From positions 1,021,001 through 1,085,000 of the forward strand of contig CP136575.1 of NCBI GenBank assembly GCA_035196065.1: a stretch of 64,000 bases of DNA, written 5' to 3'. Both the position numbers and the translations under genes were made by a program. Below the pieces are notes generated by a model. That model searched no databases. It saw only the letters and a list, made by a program, of their open reading frames with translations, and was not told the DNA's origin. Shown here one piece after another: positions 52,995-61,289 of the stretch; within the stretch, counting starts at the first letter, position 1, and every line of letters starts with the position of its first letter. Source of the DNA: Sphingobium sp. (GTDB taxonomy: Bacteria > Pseudomonadota > Alphaproteobacteria > Sphingomonadales > Sphingomonadaceae).

Positions 52995-53981
52995 ATGGAG
53001 CTTCTGTTCGCCTTTCAGGAATGGCCCTACGCGGAAACGTTCCGCATTTCGCGCAGCGCCAAGACCAATTCCGAACTGTTCACGGTCTATGTCCGCGACG
53101 GCGGCCATGTCGGTCGCGGTGAATGCGGTCTGTTGCCGCAGTACGGCCAGACCCGTGAGGATGTCGCCGCTGCCCTGCACGATGCCGCAGACCTGATCGC
53201 AGCCGGAGCGAGCCGCGCCGAAATTGCCGAAAAGGTCAGCAACACCTCGGCCCGCAATGCCCTGGACTGCGCCTTGTGGGATCTGGAGTGCAAGCGCAGC
53301 GGCCAAAGCATCTGGGAGCGCACAGGGGTGGCGCGCAAGGACGCGATCGAGGTCGACCTGACCATCGGGATAAACCCCACGGCCAAGATGCGCGAAGATG
53401 CCTTGGCCGCTTTCGCCAAGGGCTTTCGCATCCTCAAGCTGAAGGCCAACCAGGAAGACGTGCTGGAACGGGTTGAGGCGATTGCCGCCGCCTGCCCCGG
53501 GGCCTCGCTGATCGTCGATGCCAATGAAGCCTGGGACATTGCCACGCTGAACCGGCTGACCGGTCCACTCGACAAACTGGGCGTAGCCCTGATCGAACAG
53601 CCGCTGCATCATCTGGCCGACGAGCCACTGGCCGGATACACCGGCGAGATTGCCCTGTGCGCGGATGAAAGCTGCAGTTCGCTTGCCGATCTGGACCGTC
53701 TGGCCAGGCTTTACCAGGCAATCAACATCAAGCTGGACAAGGTTGGCGGGCTGACCCCGGGGCTGGAACTGGAAGCCGCCGCCCATGCCCGCGGCATGAA
53801 AGTGATGCTGGGTTGCAGCGGTCCGACCTCGCTTGGCGCGGCGCCCGCTTATGTGCTTGGCACGCGGTGCGACTTCGTCGACCTCGACGGGCCGGCTCTG
53901 CTGCTCGACGACCGGGCCGATGCCATGCACTATTCAGGCGGCAATCTGCACTGCTTCTCATCGGCCCTGTGGGGCGGCTGA
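52995..53981 (+). CDS. Enolase-superfamily dipeptide epimerase-like protein
   Basis: Muconate-lactonising/dipeptide-epimerase branch of the enolase superfamily, 328 residues. The catalytic lysine pair is seen in ILKLKAN (about residue 145) and INIKLDKVGG; metal ligands are Asp in IVDANEAW, Glu in LIEQPL and Asp in LCADES. The C-terminal substrate-specificity DLDGPALLL resembles the L-Ala-D/L-Glu epimerase group, which acts on dipeptides. Its place between thiolase and asparaginase, in a regulon with peptidases, suits epimerising a D-residue-containing dipeptide before cleavage. Confidence 0.85.
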   Translation: MELLFAFQEWPYAETFRISRSAKTNSELFTVYVRDGGHVGRGECGLLPQYGQTREDVAAALHDAADLIAAGASRAEIAEKVSNTSARNALDCALWDLECKRSGQSIWERTGVARKDAIEVDLTIGINPTAKMREDALAAFAKGFRILKLKANQEDVLERVEAIAAACPGASLIVDANEAWDIATLNRLTGPLDKLGVALIEQPLHHLADEPLAGYTGEIALCADESCSSLADLDRLARLYQAINIKLDKVGGLTPGLELEAAAHARGMKVMLGCSGPTSLGAAPAYVLGTRCDFVDLDGPALLLDDRADAMHYSGGNLHCFSSALWGG

Positions 53982-53990
53982 GCCACGGCA

Positions 53991-54983
53991 ATGCGCGGGA
54001 CCCGGCGGAAAATAAGCGTGATCGCCCTTGGCGGCACGATCGCCATGGCAGACGGGCCGGGCGGACTTGCGCCTGCCCTTGATGCGGCGCAGCTCACGGC
54101 GGAACTGGCCGCAGAACACGCGGGCCTGGACATCGACTGGACCGATTTCGCCAAGCTGCCCAGTGCCAACATTACTTTTGCCGACCTGATCCGACTGGCC
54201 AGAACGATCGAGCGGCTGCACGATGATGGCTATCACGGCGTCGTCATTTCACAGGGGACCGACAGCCTGGAGGAAACCTCCTTTGCGCTGGAACTGCTGG
54301 TTTGCCGGCCCATAGACATTGCCTTGACCGGCGCCATGCGCGGCAGCAGCGCGCCGGGCGCCGATGGTCCGGCCAACCTTCTGGGCGCCCTGCACTTTCT
54401 GGAGGCATCGCCGGGCCTGGGCGAGGTGGTGGTGGTCCTTGATGATTGCGTCCACGCGACGCGGCACGTGACGAAAAGCCATACCACTGCGCTATCGGCA
54501 TTCAGCTCGGGCGAAGCTGGCCTGCGCGGCCGGATTCACGAAGGCCGCTTCGTGGCCATCAATCCGCCCCGGGCCTCACTGGCCAAAGTGGCGATCCAGC
54601 CCGATGCGCCGCCCGCCCATGTCGAACTGGTCAGCATCGCCATCGATCATTCGCCATGGATTTTTCGCGCGGCGGAGAACGCTTCAGTCGCTGGGTGGGT
54701 CATCGCAGCGATGGGCGCCGGACACGTGCCTGAGGCCCTGGTTCCCGAACTGGCCCGGCTTTCCGCAAAAGTGCCGGTCGTGCTCTGCTCGCGCGCCGCC
54801 TGGGGTGCGGTCTGCACCGCCACCTATGGCTATCCGGGCGCGGAGATCGACCTGCTGCGGCGCGGCCTGGTCCCAGCGGGGAACCTTTCCCCGCTGAAGG
54901 CGCGGGTGCTGCTTACCCTACTGCTGATGTCAGGCACGCACGCCTGGCGCGACGAATTTACCAGAACCGCCAGCGCGGTTTGA
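53991..54983 (+). CDS. Asparaginase/glutaminase-family amidohydrolase
   Basis: Type I/II asparaginase fold, 330 residues. The first catalytic Thr lies in ALGGTIAM (Thr16), the second in VISQGTDSLEET (Thr90, Asp91), and the Lys in VTKSHTTALSAFSSGEAG. No signal peptide is seen, so it is cytoplasmic. It would release ammonia from asparagine, glutamine or a side-chain amide, possibly of an unusual or D-residue. It begins 9 bp after the epimerase-like gene and is followed by the SDR after 27 bp; all are on one message. Confidence 0.9.
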   Translation: MRGTRRKISVIALGGTIAMADGPGGLAPALDAAQLTAELAAEHAGLDIDWTDFAKLPSANITFADLIRLARTIERLHDDGYHGVVISQGTDSLEETSFALELLVCRPIDIALTGAMRGSSAPGADGPANLLGALHFLEASPGLGEVVVVLDDCVHATRHVTKSHTTALSAFSSGEAGLRGRIHEGRFVAINPPRASLAKVAIQPDAPPAHVELVSIAIDHSPWIFRAAENASVAGWVIAAMGAGHVPEALVPELARLSAKVPVVLCSRAAWGAVCTATYGYPGAEIDLLRRGLVPAGNLSPLKARVLLTLLLMSGTHAWRDEFTRTASAV

Positions 54984-55010
54984 ACTAACGGATTGAAAAG
55001 GAACACACCA

Positions 55011-55802
55011 ATGGCAGATATTTTCGCACCCGGCATCTTCAACGGCAAGCGCGCCTTTGTTGCAGGTGGATCAAGCGGGATCAATCTCGGCATTGCCGCA
55101 CGCCTGGGCGCGCTGGGGGCAGAAGTCGGAATTTTCAGCCGGTCCCAGGAAAAGATCGACAGCGCCCTGGACCTGTTGCGGGAAGCCGGAATAACCGCAT
55201 CTGGCTATACCGGGGATGTCCGCCAATACGATACGGTTGCAGCCGCCTTCAGCGAGTTTGCCAGCAGCGGTGGCGGAATCGATTTCGTGGTTTCCGGCGC
55301 GGCTGGCAACTTTGTCGCCCCGGCCATGGGGATGTCGCCCAACGCGTTCCGCGCGGTGGTAGAGATCGACCTGCTTGGCACCTATCACGTCATGCGGGCA
55401 AGCTATGAGCATCTGCGCCGTCCCGGTGCTTCATTGATCAACATTTCCGCTGTCCAGTCCAGTCAGGCGATCCCGTTTCAGTCCCACGTCTGCTCGGCCA
55501 AGGCGGGGATCGATATGCTTACAAAGGCACTGGCCGTCGAATGGGGACCGGCCGGAATCCGCGTCAACGCGATCCTGCCCGGACCGATCAGCGACACCGA
55601 AGGCATGCGCCGCCTCTCTTCGACGCCCGAAATGGAAAAGAAAATCACCGGAGCGATCCCGCTGCAACGCTTTGGCACCAAGGAAGAGGTCGCCAACCTG
55701 GCCGCATTCCTCTGCTCTGATGCCGCTTCCTACATCAGCGGCGCGGTCATGACCTGCGACGGCGGGCAATTGGCCGGAAACCCGATGGGCTTCGTTGGCT
55801 AA
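55011..55802 (+). CDS. SDR resembling 2,4-dienoyl-CoA reductase
   Basis: Short-chain dehydrogenase of 263 residues. The cofactor motif is FVAGGSSGINLGIA. Instead of NNAG the third block reads VSGAAGNFVAPAMGMSPNAFR, and the rest (SAKAGIDMLTKALAVEWGPAGIRVN, PGPISDTEGMRRL, IPLQRFGTKEEV) follows peroxisomal/mitochondrial 2,4-dienoyl-CoA reductase. That enzyme lacks the catalytic Tyr of typical SDRs and removes a conjugated double bond during beta-oxidation of polyunsaturated acyl chains; SAKAG here also lacks the YxxxK Tyr. ATG 55011 has AAGGAA upstream. It suggests the acyl part of the substrate is unsaturated. Confidence 0.85.
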   Translation: MADIFAPGIFNGKRAFVAGGSSGINLGIAARLGALGAEVGIFSRSQEKIDSALDLLREAGITASGYTGDVRQYDTVAAAFSEFASSGGGIDFVVSGAAGNFVAPAMGMSPNAFRAVVEIDLLGTYHVMRASYEHLRRPGASLINISAVQSSQAIPFQSHVCSAKAGIDMLTKALAVEWGPAGIRVNAILPGPISDTEGMRRLSSTPEMEKKITGAIPLQRFGTKEEVANLAAFLCSDAASYISGAVMTCDGGQLAGNPMGFVG

Positions 55803-55844
55803 GCCCCCTCCCTGCAAGCCCGTCTGAACACAAAGGACAGTCCG

Positions 55845-57167
55845 ATGTCAGCCACCGCCATTCCCAACGACCTGTCTGCCTACTGGTTGCCGTTCACTGC
55901 AAACAAGGCCTTCAAGGCAGCACCGCGCCTGATCGTCGGGGCCGAAGGACAGTTCTATCATACTGCGGACGGGCGCCGGATCCGCGACGCCTTTTCCGGA
56001 ATGTGGTGTTCGATCCTGGGGCATGGCCATCCCGGCATTACCGCGGCTATCGTCCGCCAGGCGCAAACCCTGGATTATTCGCCGGCCTTCAACTTCGCCA
56101 CGCCCGGCGCCTTCGATCTGGCCAGCCAGGTTGCGGCGCAGTTCCCCGATGGGCTTGAGCATGTGTTCTTCACCAATTCAGGTTCGGAAGCGGTCGATAC
56201 CGCGCTGAAGATGGCGCTGGCCTATCACCGAGCGCGCGGCGAAGGCACGCGCACGCGGTTCATCGGGCGGGTCAACGGCTATCACGGCGTCGGTTTTGGC
56301 GGCATTTCGGTCGGCGGCATGCCCAACAACCGCAAGTTCTTTGGCATGGGCCTGCCCGGCGTGGACCACATGCCCTTCCCCTATGACCCCGCACTGGACG
56401 GCTTTACCAGAGGCGAGCCCAGCCGCGATCCGATGACCTACCTGAAGGAGCTGGAGGCGATTATCACGCTACACGATCCTTCCTCTATCGCGGCTGTCAT
56501 TGTCGAACCAATGATCGGTTCGGCTGGCGTGTTCGTGCCGCCCAGCGGCTATCTGAAAAAGCTGCGCGAGATTACCGAGCGGCATGGCATCCTGCTGATC
56601 CTGGATGAAGTGATCACCGGGTTCGGGCGGCTAGGCGCGGCCAACGGCGCGACTTTCTTTGGCGTTACGGCAGACCTGTGCACCATGGCCAAGGGGATCA
56701 ACAATGCCGCCGTGCCCATGGGCGCGGTGATAGCGCATCAGAAGATCCACGACACCATCATCAATGCGACGCCGACCGGAGTGGAATTCTTCCACGGCTA
56801 TACCTACTCCGCCCATCCGCTTGCCATCACCTCGGGGCTGGCGGCCCAGCAGGCGATCCGCGAAGAGGGCGTTTACGAAAACGTCCGGCAGCTTGCCCCC
56901 GTTTTTGAAGAAGCCATGCACAGTCTGCGCGGCGAACCCTATGTAACTGACATTCGCAACCTCGGCCTGGCCGGGGGCATGACCCTGGCCCCGCACAAGG
57001 ATGGCCCTGGCCTGCGCGGCTATGAACTGTTCATCAAGGCTTACGAACGCGGGGTTTCGATCCGGGCCAATGGCGACACGATCGCGCTGGCACCGATCCT
57101 GACCAGCAACCCGTCCGACCTGGAAGAGATCTTCGACCTGGTCCGCCAAAGCCTGCGCGCATTGTAA
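55845..57167 (+). CDS. Omega-amino acid:pyruvate aminotransferase
   Basis: Class III PLP enzyme of 440 residues in the beta-alanine/omega-amino-acid:pyruvate group. AYWLPFTANKAFK at the N-terminus, FSGMWCSILGHGHPGITAAI, NSGSEAVDTALKMALAYHRARG and LLILDEVITGFGRLG are characteristic; the Schiff-base Lys is 283 in TMAKGINNAAVPMG. It moves the amino group of beta- or omega-amino acids to pyruvate, yielding alanine and a semialdehyde or 3-oxo acid. Alanine dehydrogenase at 30.8 kb would recycle the alanine. It is the sixth gene of the long operon, 42 bp after the SDR. Confidence 0.93.
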   Translation: MSATAIPNDLSAYWLPFTANKAFKAAPRLIVGAEGQFYHTADGRRIRDAFSGMWCSILGHGHPGITAAIVRQAQTLDYSPAFNFATPGAFDLASQVAAQFPDGLEHVFFTNSGSEAVDTALKMALAYHRARGEGTRTRFIGRVNGYHGVGFGGISVGGMPNNRKFFGMGLPGVDHMPFPYDPALDGFTRGEPSRDPMTYLKELEAIITLHDPSSIAAVIVEPMIGSAGVFVPPSGYLKKLREITERHGILLILDEVITGFGRLGAANGATFFGVTADLCTMAKGINNAAVPMGAVIAHQKIHDTIINATPTGVEFFHGYTYSAHPLAITSGLAAQQAIREEGVYENVRQLAPVFEEAMHSLRGEPYVTDIRNLGLAGGMTLAPHKDGPGLRGYELFIKAYERGVSIRANGDTIALAPILTSNPSDLEEIFDLVRQSLRAL

Positions 57168-57177
57168 CGAGGCACCC

Positions 57178-58317
57178 ATGATCATCAATTCCGTCAATGA
57201 CTTTCGTGAACTTGCCCGGCGGCGCCTGCCCTGGCCGGTATTCGACTATATCGATGGCGCTGCCGACGACGAATTGACCAAGGCCCGCAACACTGCCGCG
57301 TTTGACAATGTGGACCTGGTTCCCGATGTCCTTGCCGGGGTTGGCGAGATCGACACCAGTTGCACAATCCTCGGCAAGAAGTCTGCCCTGCCGCTTATCC
57401 TGTCGCCCACGGCATTACAGCGGGTATTCCACTGGCAGGGGGAACGCGCTGTTGTACGAGCAGCCGAGAAGTTCGGCGTGTGGTGCGGAATTTCCAGCCT
57501 TGCGACGGTTTCCATCGAGGAAATCGGTGCAATGATCTCAACACCAAAGATGTTCCAGCTCTATATCCATAAGGACAAAGGGCTCAATCGCAGCATGATC
57601 GAACGGTGCAAGGCTGCCAAGTTCGATGCGATCGCGCTTACTGTGGACACGATCGTGGCTGGCAAGCGCGAGCGCTGCGCGCGTAGCGGTTTCACTTCGC
57701 CGCCGCGGCTGACACTCTCGTCCGCCCTGTCTTACGCGGTCAAGCCCGCCTGGGCGTTAAATTATATGCTGCGTGAGAAGTTTGCGCTTCCCAATCTCGA
57801 CACACATGTCAGTGAGGGAACCGGTGAGGCAGTCTCGATCGCCGACTACTTCAACAAGATGCTCGACCAATCGATGGATTGGCAGGTGGCAGAGCATGTC
57901 CGCAATGATTGGGGCGGCAAGTTCATCCTCAAGGGGGTGATGAGCGCGGCCGACGCCCGCCGGGCCGTTGAGATCGGGGCAGATGCAATCATGATTTCCA
58001 ATCATGGCGGACGCCAGCTTGACGGCAGCCGTGCGCCTTTCGACCAACTGCCCGAAATCGTCGATGCCGTGGGCGGTCAGATCGAGATCATCTGCGACGG
58101 CGGCATCAGGCGCGGTACCCATGTCTTAAAAGCGCTGTGCGCAGGCGCTTCAGCAACTTCGGGGGGCAGACTCTACCTCTATGCACTCGCCGCTGCTGGA
58201 CAGCACGGAGTCGAACAAGCACTTGGAATCCTGAAGGACGAGATTGAGCGCGGTATGAAGCTGATGGGGGTCCCTGCGGTAGACCAGCTCAACCGTGAGC
58301 GCCTACGCCGTCGCTGA
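57178..58317 (+). CDS. FMN-dependent alpha-hydroxy acid dehydrogenase (L-lactate dehydrogenase type)
   Basis: Alpha-hydroxy-acid oxidase family, 379 residues. Starts SVNDFRELARRRLPWPVFDYIDGAADDE; the active-site segment ALTVDTIVAGKRERCARSGF and the catalytic His276 in MISNHGGRQLDGS are intact; CDGGIRRGTHVLKAL binds the FMN phosphate. It oxidises a 2-hydroxy acid such as L-lactate to the keto acid. Lactate could come from the deoxy-keto-acid pathway encoded at 33-35 kb. It begins 10 bp after the aminotransferase. A truncated second copy of its C-terminal half lies at 61290. Confidence 0.93.
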   Translation: MIINSVNDFRELARRRLPWPVFDYIDGAADDELTKARNTAAFDNVDLVPDVLAGVGEIDTSCTILGKKSALPLILSPTALQRVFHWQGERAVVRAAEKFGVWCGISSLATVSIEEIGAMISTPKMFQLYIHKDKGLNRSMIERCKAAKFDAIALTVDTIVAGKRERCARSGFTSPPRLTLSSALSYAVKPAWALNYMLREKFALPNLDTHVSEGTGEAVSIADYFNKMLDQSMDWQVAEHVRNDWGGKFILKGVMSAADARRAVEIGADAIMISNHGGRQLDGSRAPFDQLPEIVDAVGGQIEIICDGGIRRGTHVLKALCAGASATSGGRLYLYALAAAGQHGVEQALGILKDEIERGMKLMGVPAVDQLNRERLRRR

Positions 58318-58353
58318 AGCGGCAAAGCCAGCACAAATACTCTGGAGAGATTG

Positions 58354-59610
58354 ATGCAAGAACCGCTTCCCGGTGTGCTGGAGCACATCGAACAAGCTCG
58401 CCGCACTGCAAGCGTCGTTAAAGACATTCCAGCTGACACTCCGCTTCTCCCGATCCGCCGCTTGGGAGTGATTGGCGCAGGCACGATGGGCAGCGGGATC
58501 ACCATGAATTTCTTGACCGCTGGCCTCCCGGTGACATTGCTGGATAGGTCACAGGATGCTCTCGACAAGGGCGTGGCGATGATTGAGCGAAATTATCAAA
58601 GCGCGGTCAAGCGCGGGAAGATAGATACCGCGCAAGCCGAAGCAGCCATGACCAATTTGGCAGCAAGTGTCGATTTTGCGGATCTGGCAAACGCCGATCT
58701 GATTATCGAAGCCGTCTACGAAAACATGGACACTAAGAAGGGCGTATTTGCCAAACTGGACAAGATTGCAAAGCCGGACGCAATCTTGGCGAGCAATACC
58801 AGCAATCTGGATATCGACGAAATTGCGCTGGCAACATCACGCCCGCAGTCCGTCCTAGGGATGCACTTCTTCTCGCCCGCTCATGTCATGAAACTGCTCG
58901 AAGTCGTGCGGGGGAAGGCAACGGGCAAGCAGCAGCTTGCAACAGTGATGGCACTGGCGGTGGCGGTTGGAAAGACCCCGGTCGTCTCTGGAGTTTGCTA
59001 TGGCTTCATCGGCAACCGGATTTTGCACGCGAGGCAAATACAGGCTCAGGCTCTTATTATGGAAGGCGCAAAGTACTGGGACGTCGATGCGGCGTTACTG
59101 GAGTTCGGGTTTCCAATGGGACCATGGCAGATGGCCGATCTTGCCGGCATAGATCTTGGCTGGCACCGCGATGCATGCAGGATCGAAAATCTCCAGGATG
59201 CACTTTGTGCAGCAGGGCGCTGGGGACAGAAAACCGGCAAAGGTTTTTACGATTACGATGAAAACCGAAAGCCGAAACCATCACCAGAAGTAGAGGCCCT
59301 GATTGAAACTTTTGCCCAAAAGACGGGCAAGCCGCAGCGCGAGATCGGCAAGCAAGAAATTCGCGAACGCCTGCTTTATCCAATGATCAACGAGGCCGCC
59401 CTGATTTTGCAGGAAGGGATCGCCCAACGTGCCAGTGACGTCGATACCGTCTGGCTTAGTGGCTATGGCTGGCCTGCATGGACAGGAGGTCCAATGTTCT
59501 GGGCACACCACCTTGGCCTAAAGGTTATCGTAAAGGGCCTCGAGAAATATAGTCTTCCGGTTGCGCCACTGCTGGCAGAAAAGGCTGAGGCGGGCACACC
59601 CCTCGAGTAA
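58354..59610 (+). CDS. 3-hydroxyacyl-CoA dehydrogenase
   Basis: NAD-dependent beta-oxidation enzyme of 418 residues. After a 35-residue leader the Rossmann motif IGAGTMGSGITMNFLTAGL is followed by EAVYENMDTKKGVF (catalytic Glu region), SNTSNLDIDEIA and GMHFFSPAHVMKLLEVVRG, with His, then two C-terminal dimerisation domains. It resembles the dehydrogenase half of FadB/FadJ without the hydratase half, which may be supplied by the separate crotonase in this operon. ATG 58354 has GGAGAG upstream. It ends the eight-gene plus-strand operon and is lower in G+C than the first genes of that operon. Confidence 0.93.
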   Translation: MQEPLPGVLEHIEQARRTASVVKDIPADTPLLPIRRLGVIGAGTMGSGITMNFLTAGLPVTLLDRSQDALDKGVAMIERNYQSAVKRGKIDTAQAEAAMTNLAASVDFADLANADLIIEAVYENMDTKKGVFAKLDKIAKPDAILASNTSNLDIDEIALATSRPQSVLGMHFFSPAHVMKLLEVVRGKATGKQQLATVMALAVAVGKTPVVSGVCYGFIGNRILHARQIQAQALIMEGAKYWDVDAALLEFGFPMGPWQMADLAGIDLGWHRDACRIENLQDALCAAGRWGQKTGKGFYDYDENRKPKPSPEVEALIETFAQKTGKPQREIGKQEIRERLLYPMINEAALILQEGIAQRASDVDTVWLSGYGWPAWTGGPMFWAHHLGLKVIVKGLEKYSLPVAPLLAEKAEAGTPLE

Positions 59611-59636
59611 ACGCCCTGCACAGCACCAGCACTGCG

Positions 59637-61058
59637 TCAGTCTTTTGGATTTTGCGCAAAGTGTAAGGCGCCGGCTTGGCCGATTGGACTCTCATCGCCG
59701 CCGGACATAGCCACAAGACGGCGGTCCAGAACGCGGCGTATGGCGACGTGGCGTGTCCGGGTGATCGGGTAAAGGAGCATCAACAGGCCAGAGATCAACA
59801 ACAGCGCCATCGGCAGGAACACTGCAAGCGTGATCAGTCCTTGTGTTGCAGCAGCATCATTGTTCCCGCCTGGATCAAAGCCAATCACTCCCAGCATATA
59901 GAATGCAAAAGAACCGCCAATCGCGCCTCCAGCCGGGATCAACATGGTCCGCATCGCAAAATAGGCGCCGAGCCGATTGGAACGGGTCTTGAGTGCATCA
60001 AAATCAGCGATGTCCGCGAGCAAGGACGGCGAAAACATCATACTTGGTGTGTTCATACTGGCGACAAATGCAATGAAGCCCAGCAAAACATAGAAATCCG
60101 CTTGTCCTGCCGGTTCAAACAACAAGTAAAGCGGCAAAAGCGCGCCGCTGAGGATTTGCCCCCAAGCATAAAGAAGGTGCTTGCCAAAGTGCCCTGCAAG
60201 CTTTTCGCACAGCGGAATGGCAACAACCTGGAGCGCGGTTGCGGCGAGCAAAACCATCACAATCGCTTCCGCGAAACCAAAATAGTCATCGAGGACGATA
60301 GCCATCAAGGCGTATGTGATCGCCCAGCTGATCGAATTGAGCACCTCGGCAGCCATATAAATCCGAAACGGTCCATTGCTGGTTACGATGGTCCTAAGCT
60401 CAAGGACTCCGACGCTGTGACCTCGGGTCACCGTGCCGACTGGAACAACAAGAACCGCAATCAGGACGGCTACGGGCATCAAGACCATGCCTACCAAGCC
60501 AAGGATTTCCATTGCGCTGCGGTCCAGCGCGGCAGTCCTCAAAATACCTATGGATGGGTGCGAGAGGATTTCAGGAACTGCCATGAACGCTATTCCGCCA
60601 ACAAGCATGGCGAGAGCCTGCGCTCCACTGATCCGCGAGCGCTGGGCATAGTCTGTGCTAATCTCACCAGACCATGAATTATAGGGGGTCGAGAGCAGGC
60701 TTTGGGCAAGATAGAAAGCCATCATACCACAAAGGAACCAGCGGTTTCCGGCGCCCTGCGGTGGGATGAAAATCACCCAAAATGCAAAGACGGAAACGAT
60801 TGCTCCTGCCACCAACCACGGCTTTCGCGGTCCGAACCGGCCGGAAGTGCGATCGGAAAGATAGCCGATAGGCAGATCTACTGCGCCATTGAACAGACGA
60901 GCAATGAGGATGCCAGTGGCAATCCCTGCAGTCGTTGCCTCGGTGTATTTAGCGTAAAATGCCATCAGCAAGGCTGGAAAAGGCGAATTAAGCAACGATT
61001 GCGGAATGGATGGCAGGGCATAGGCCCAAAGCACCTTGCGAGGCAATTTAACGCTCAC
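59637..61058 (-). CDS. GPH-family cation symporter
   Basis: Third GPH/MFS symporter in the window, about 473 residues. The TM2-3 loop is DLPIGYLSDRTSGRFGPRKPWL, and the TM4-5 loop TPYNSWSGEISTDYAQRSRISG; both follow the family pattern. A start is proposed at the GTG at 61058 just before the first helix; no strong ribosome-binding site is seen, and a TTG at 61112 is open in frame. It is convergent with the hydroxyacyl-CoA dehydrogenase and divergent from the truncated lactate dehydrogenase, with a regulon operator in the spacer, so it probably imports the substrate or a fragment of it. Its base composition is lower in G+C than the 40-57 kb genes. Confidence 0.86.
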   Translation of the reverse strand: MSVKLPRKVLWAYALPSIPQSLLNSPFPALLMAFYAKYTEATTAGIATGILIARLFNGAVDLPIGYLSDRTSGRFGPRKPWLVAGAIVSVFAFWVIFIPPQGAGNRWFLCGMMAFYLAQSLLSTPYNSWSGEISTDYAQRSRISGAQALAMLVGGIAFMAVPEILSHPSIGILRTAALDRSAMEILGLVGMVLMPVAVLIAVLVVPVGTVTRGHSVGVLELRTIVTSNGPFRIYMAAEVLNSISWAITYALMAIVLDDYFGFAEAIVMVLLAATALQVVAIPLCEKLAGHFGKHLLYAWGQILSGALLPLYLLFEPAGQADFYVLLGFIAFVASMNTPSMMFSPSLLADIADFDALKTRSNRLGAYFAMRTMLIPAGGAIGGSFAFYMLGVIGFDPGGNNDAAATQGLITLAVFLPMALLLISGLLMLLYPITRTRHVAIRRVLDRRLVAMSGGDESPIGQAGALHFAQNPKD

Positions 61059-61167
61059 GCCGTGCCGTTTCGCGCAATTGGATAGATCAGGCGGGTCAGG
61101 TCGCCAGCGCAATTTTCAGAAGCACGAGATATCATCTGCAGCCCTCCCACGGCGAGCATCTGGCCGT

Positions 61168-61189
61168 TATATAATCAGTGTATACATAA
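61168..61189. promoter_or_regulatory. Regulon operator upstream of the third symporter
   Basis: TATATAATCAGTGTATACAT(AA), core TAATCAGTG. It is 110 bp upstream of the symporter start and 101 bp before the plus-strand truncated dehydrogenase, and lacks one base of the left ATGT arm. Confidence 0.65.
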
Positions 61190-61289
61190 GCCAGCCGTGG
61201 TCAATCTGGTACCTGGTTGCCGATTTCAGCCGACTGGGCTTATCAGAATTACCCTGAAATCATTGACGTTTGTGAGAGTAGGCCTGGTA

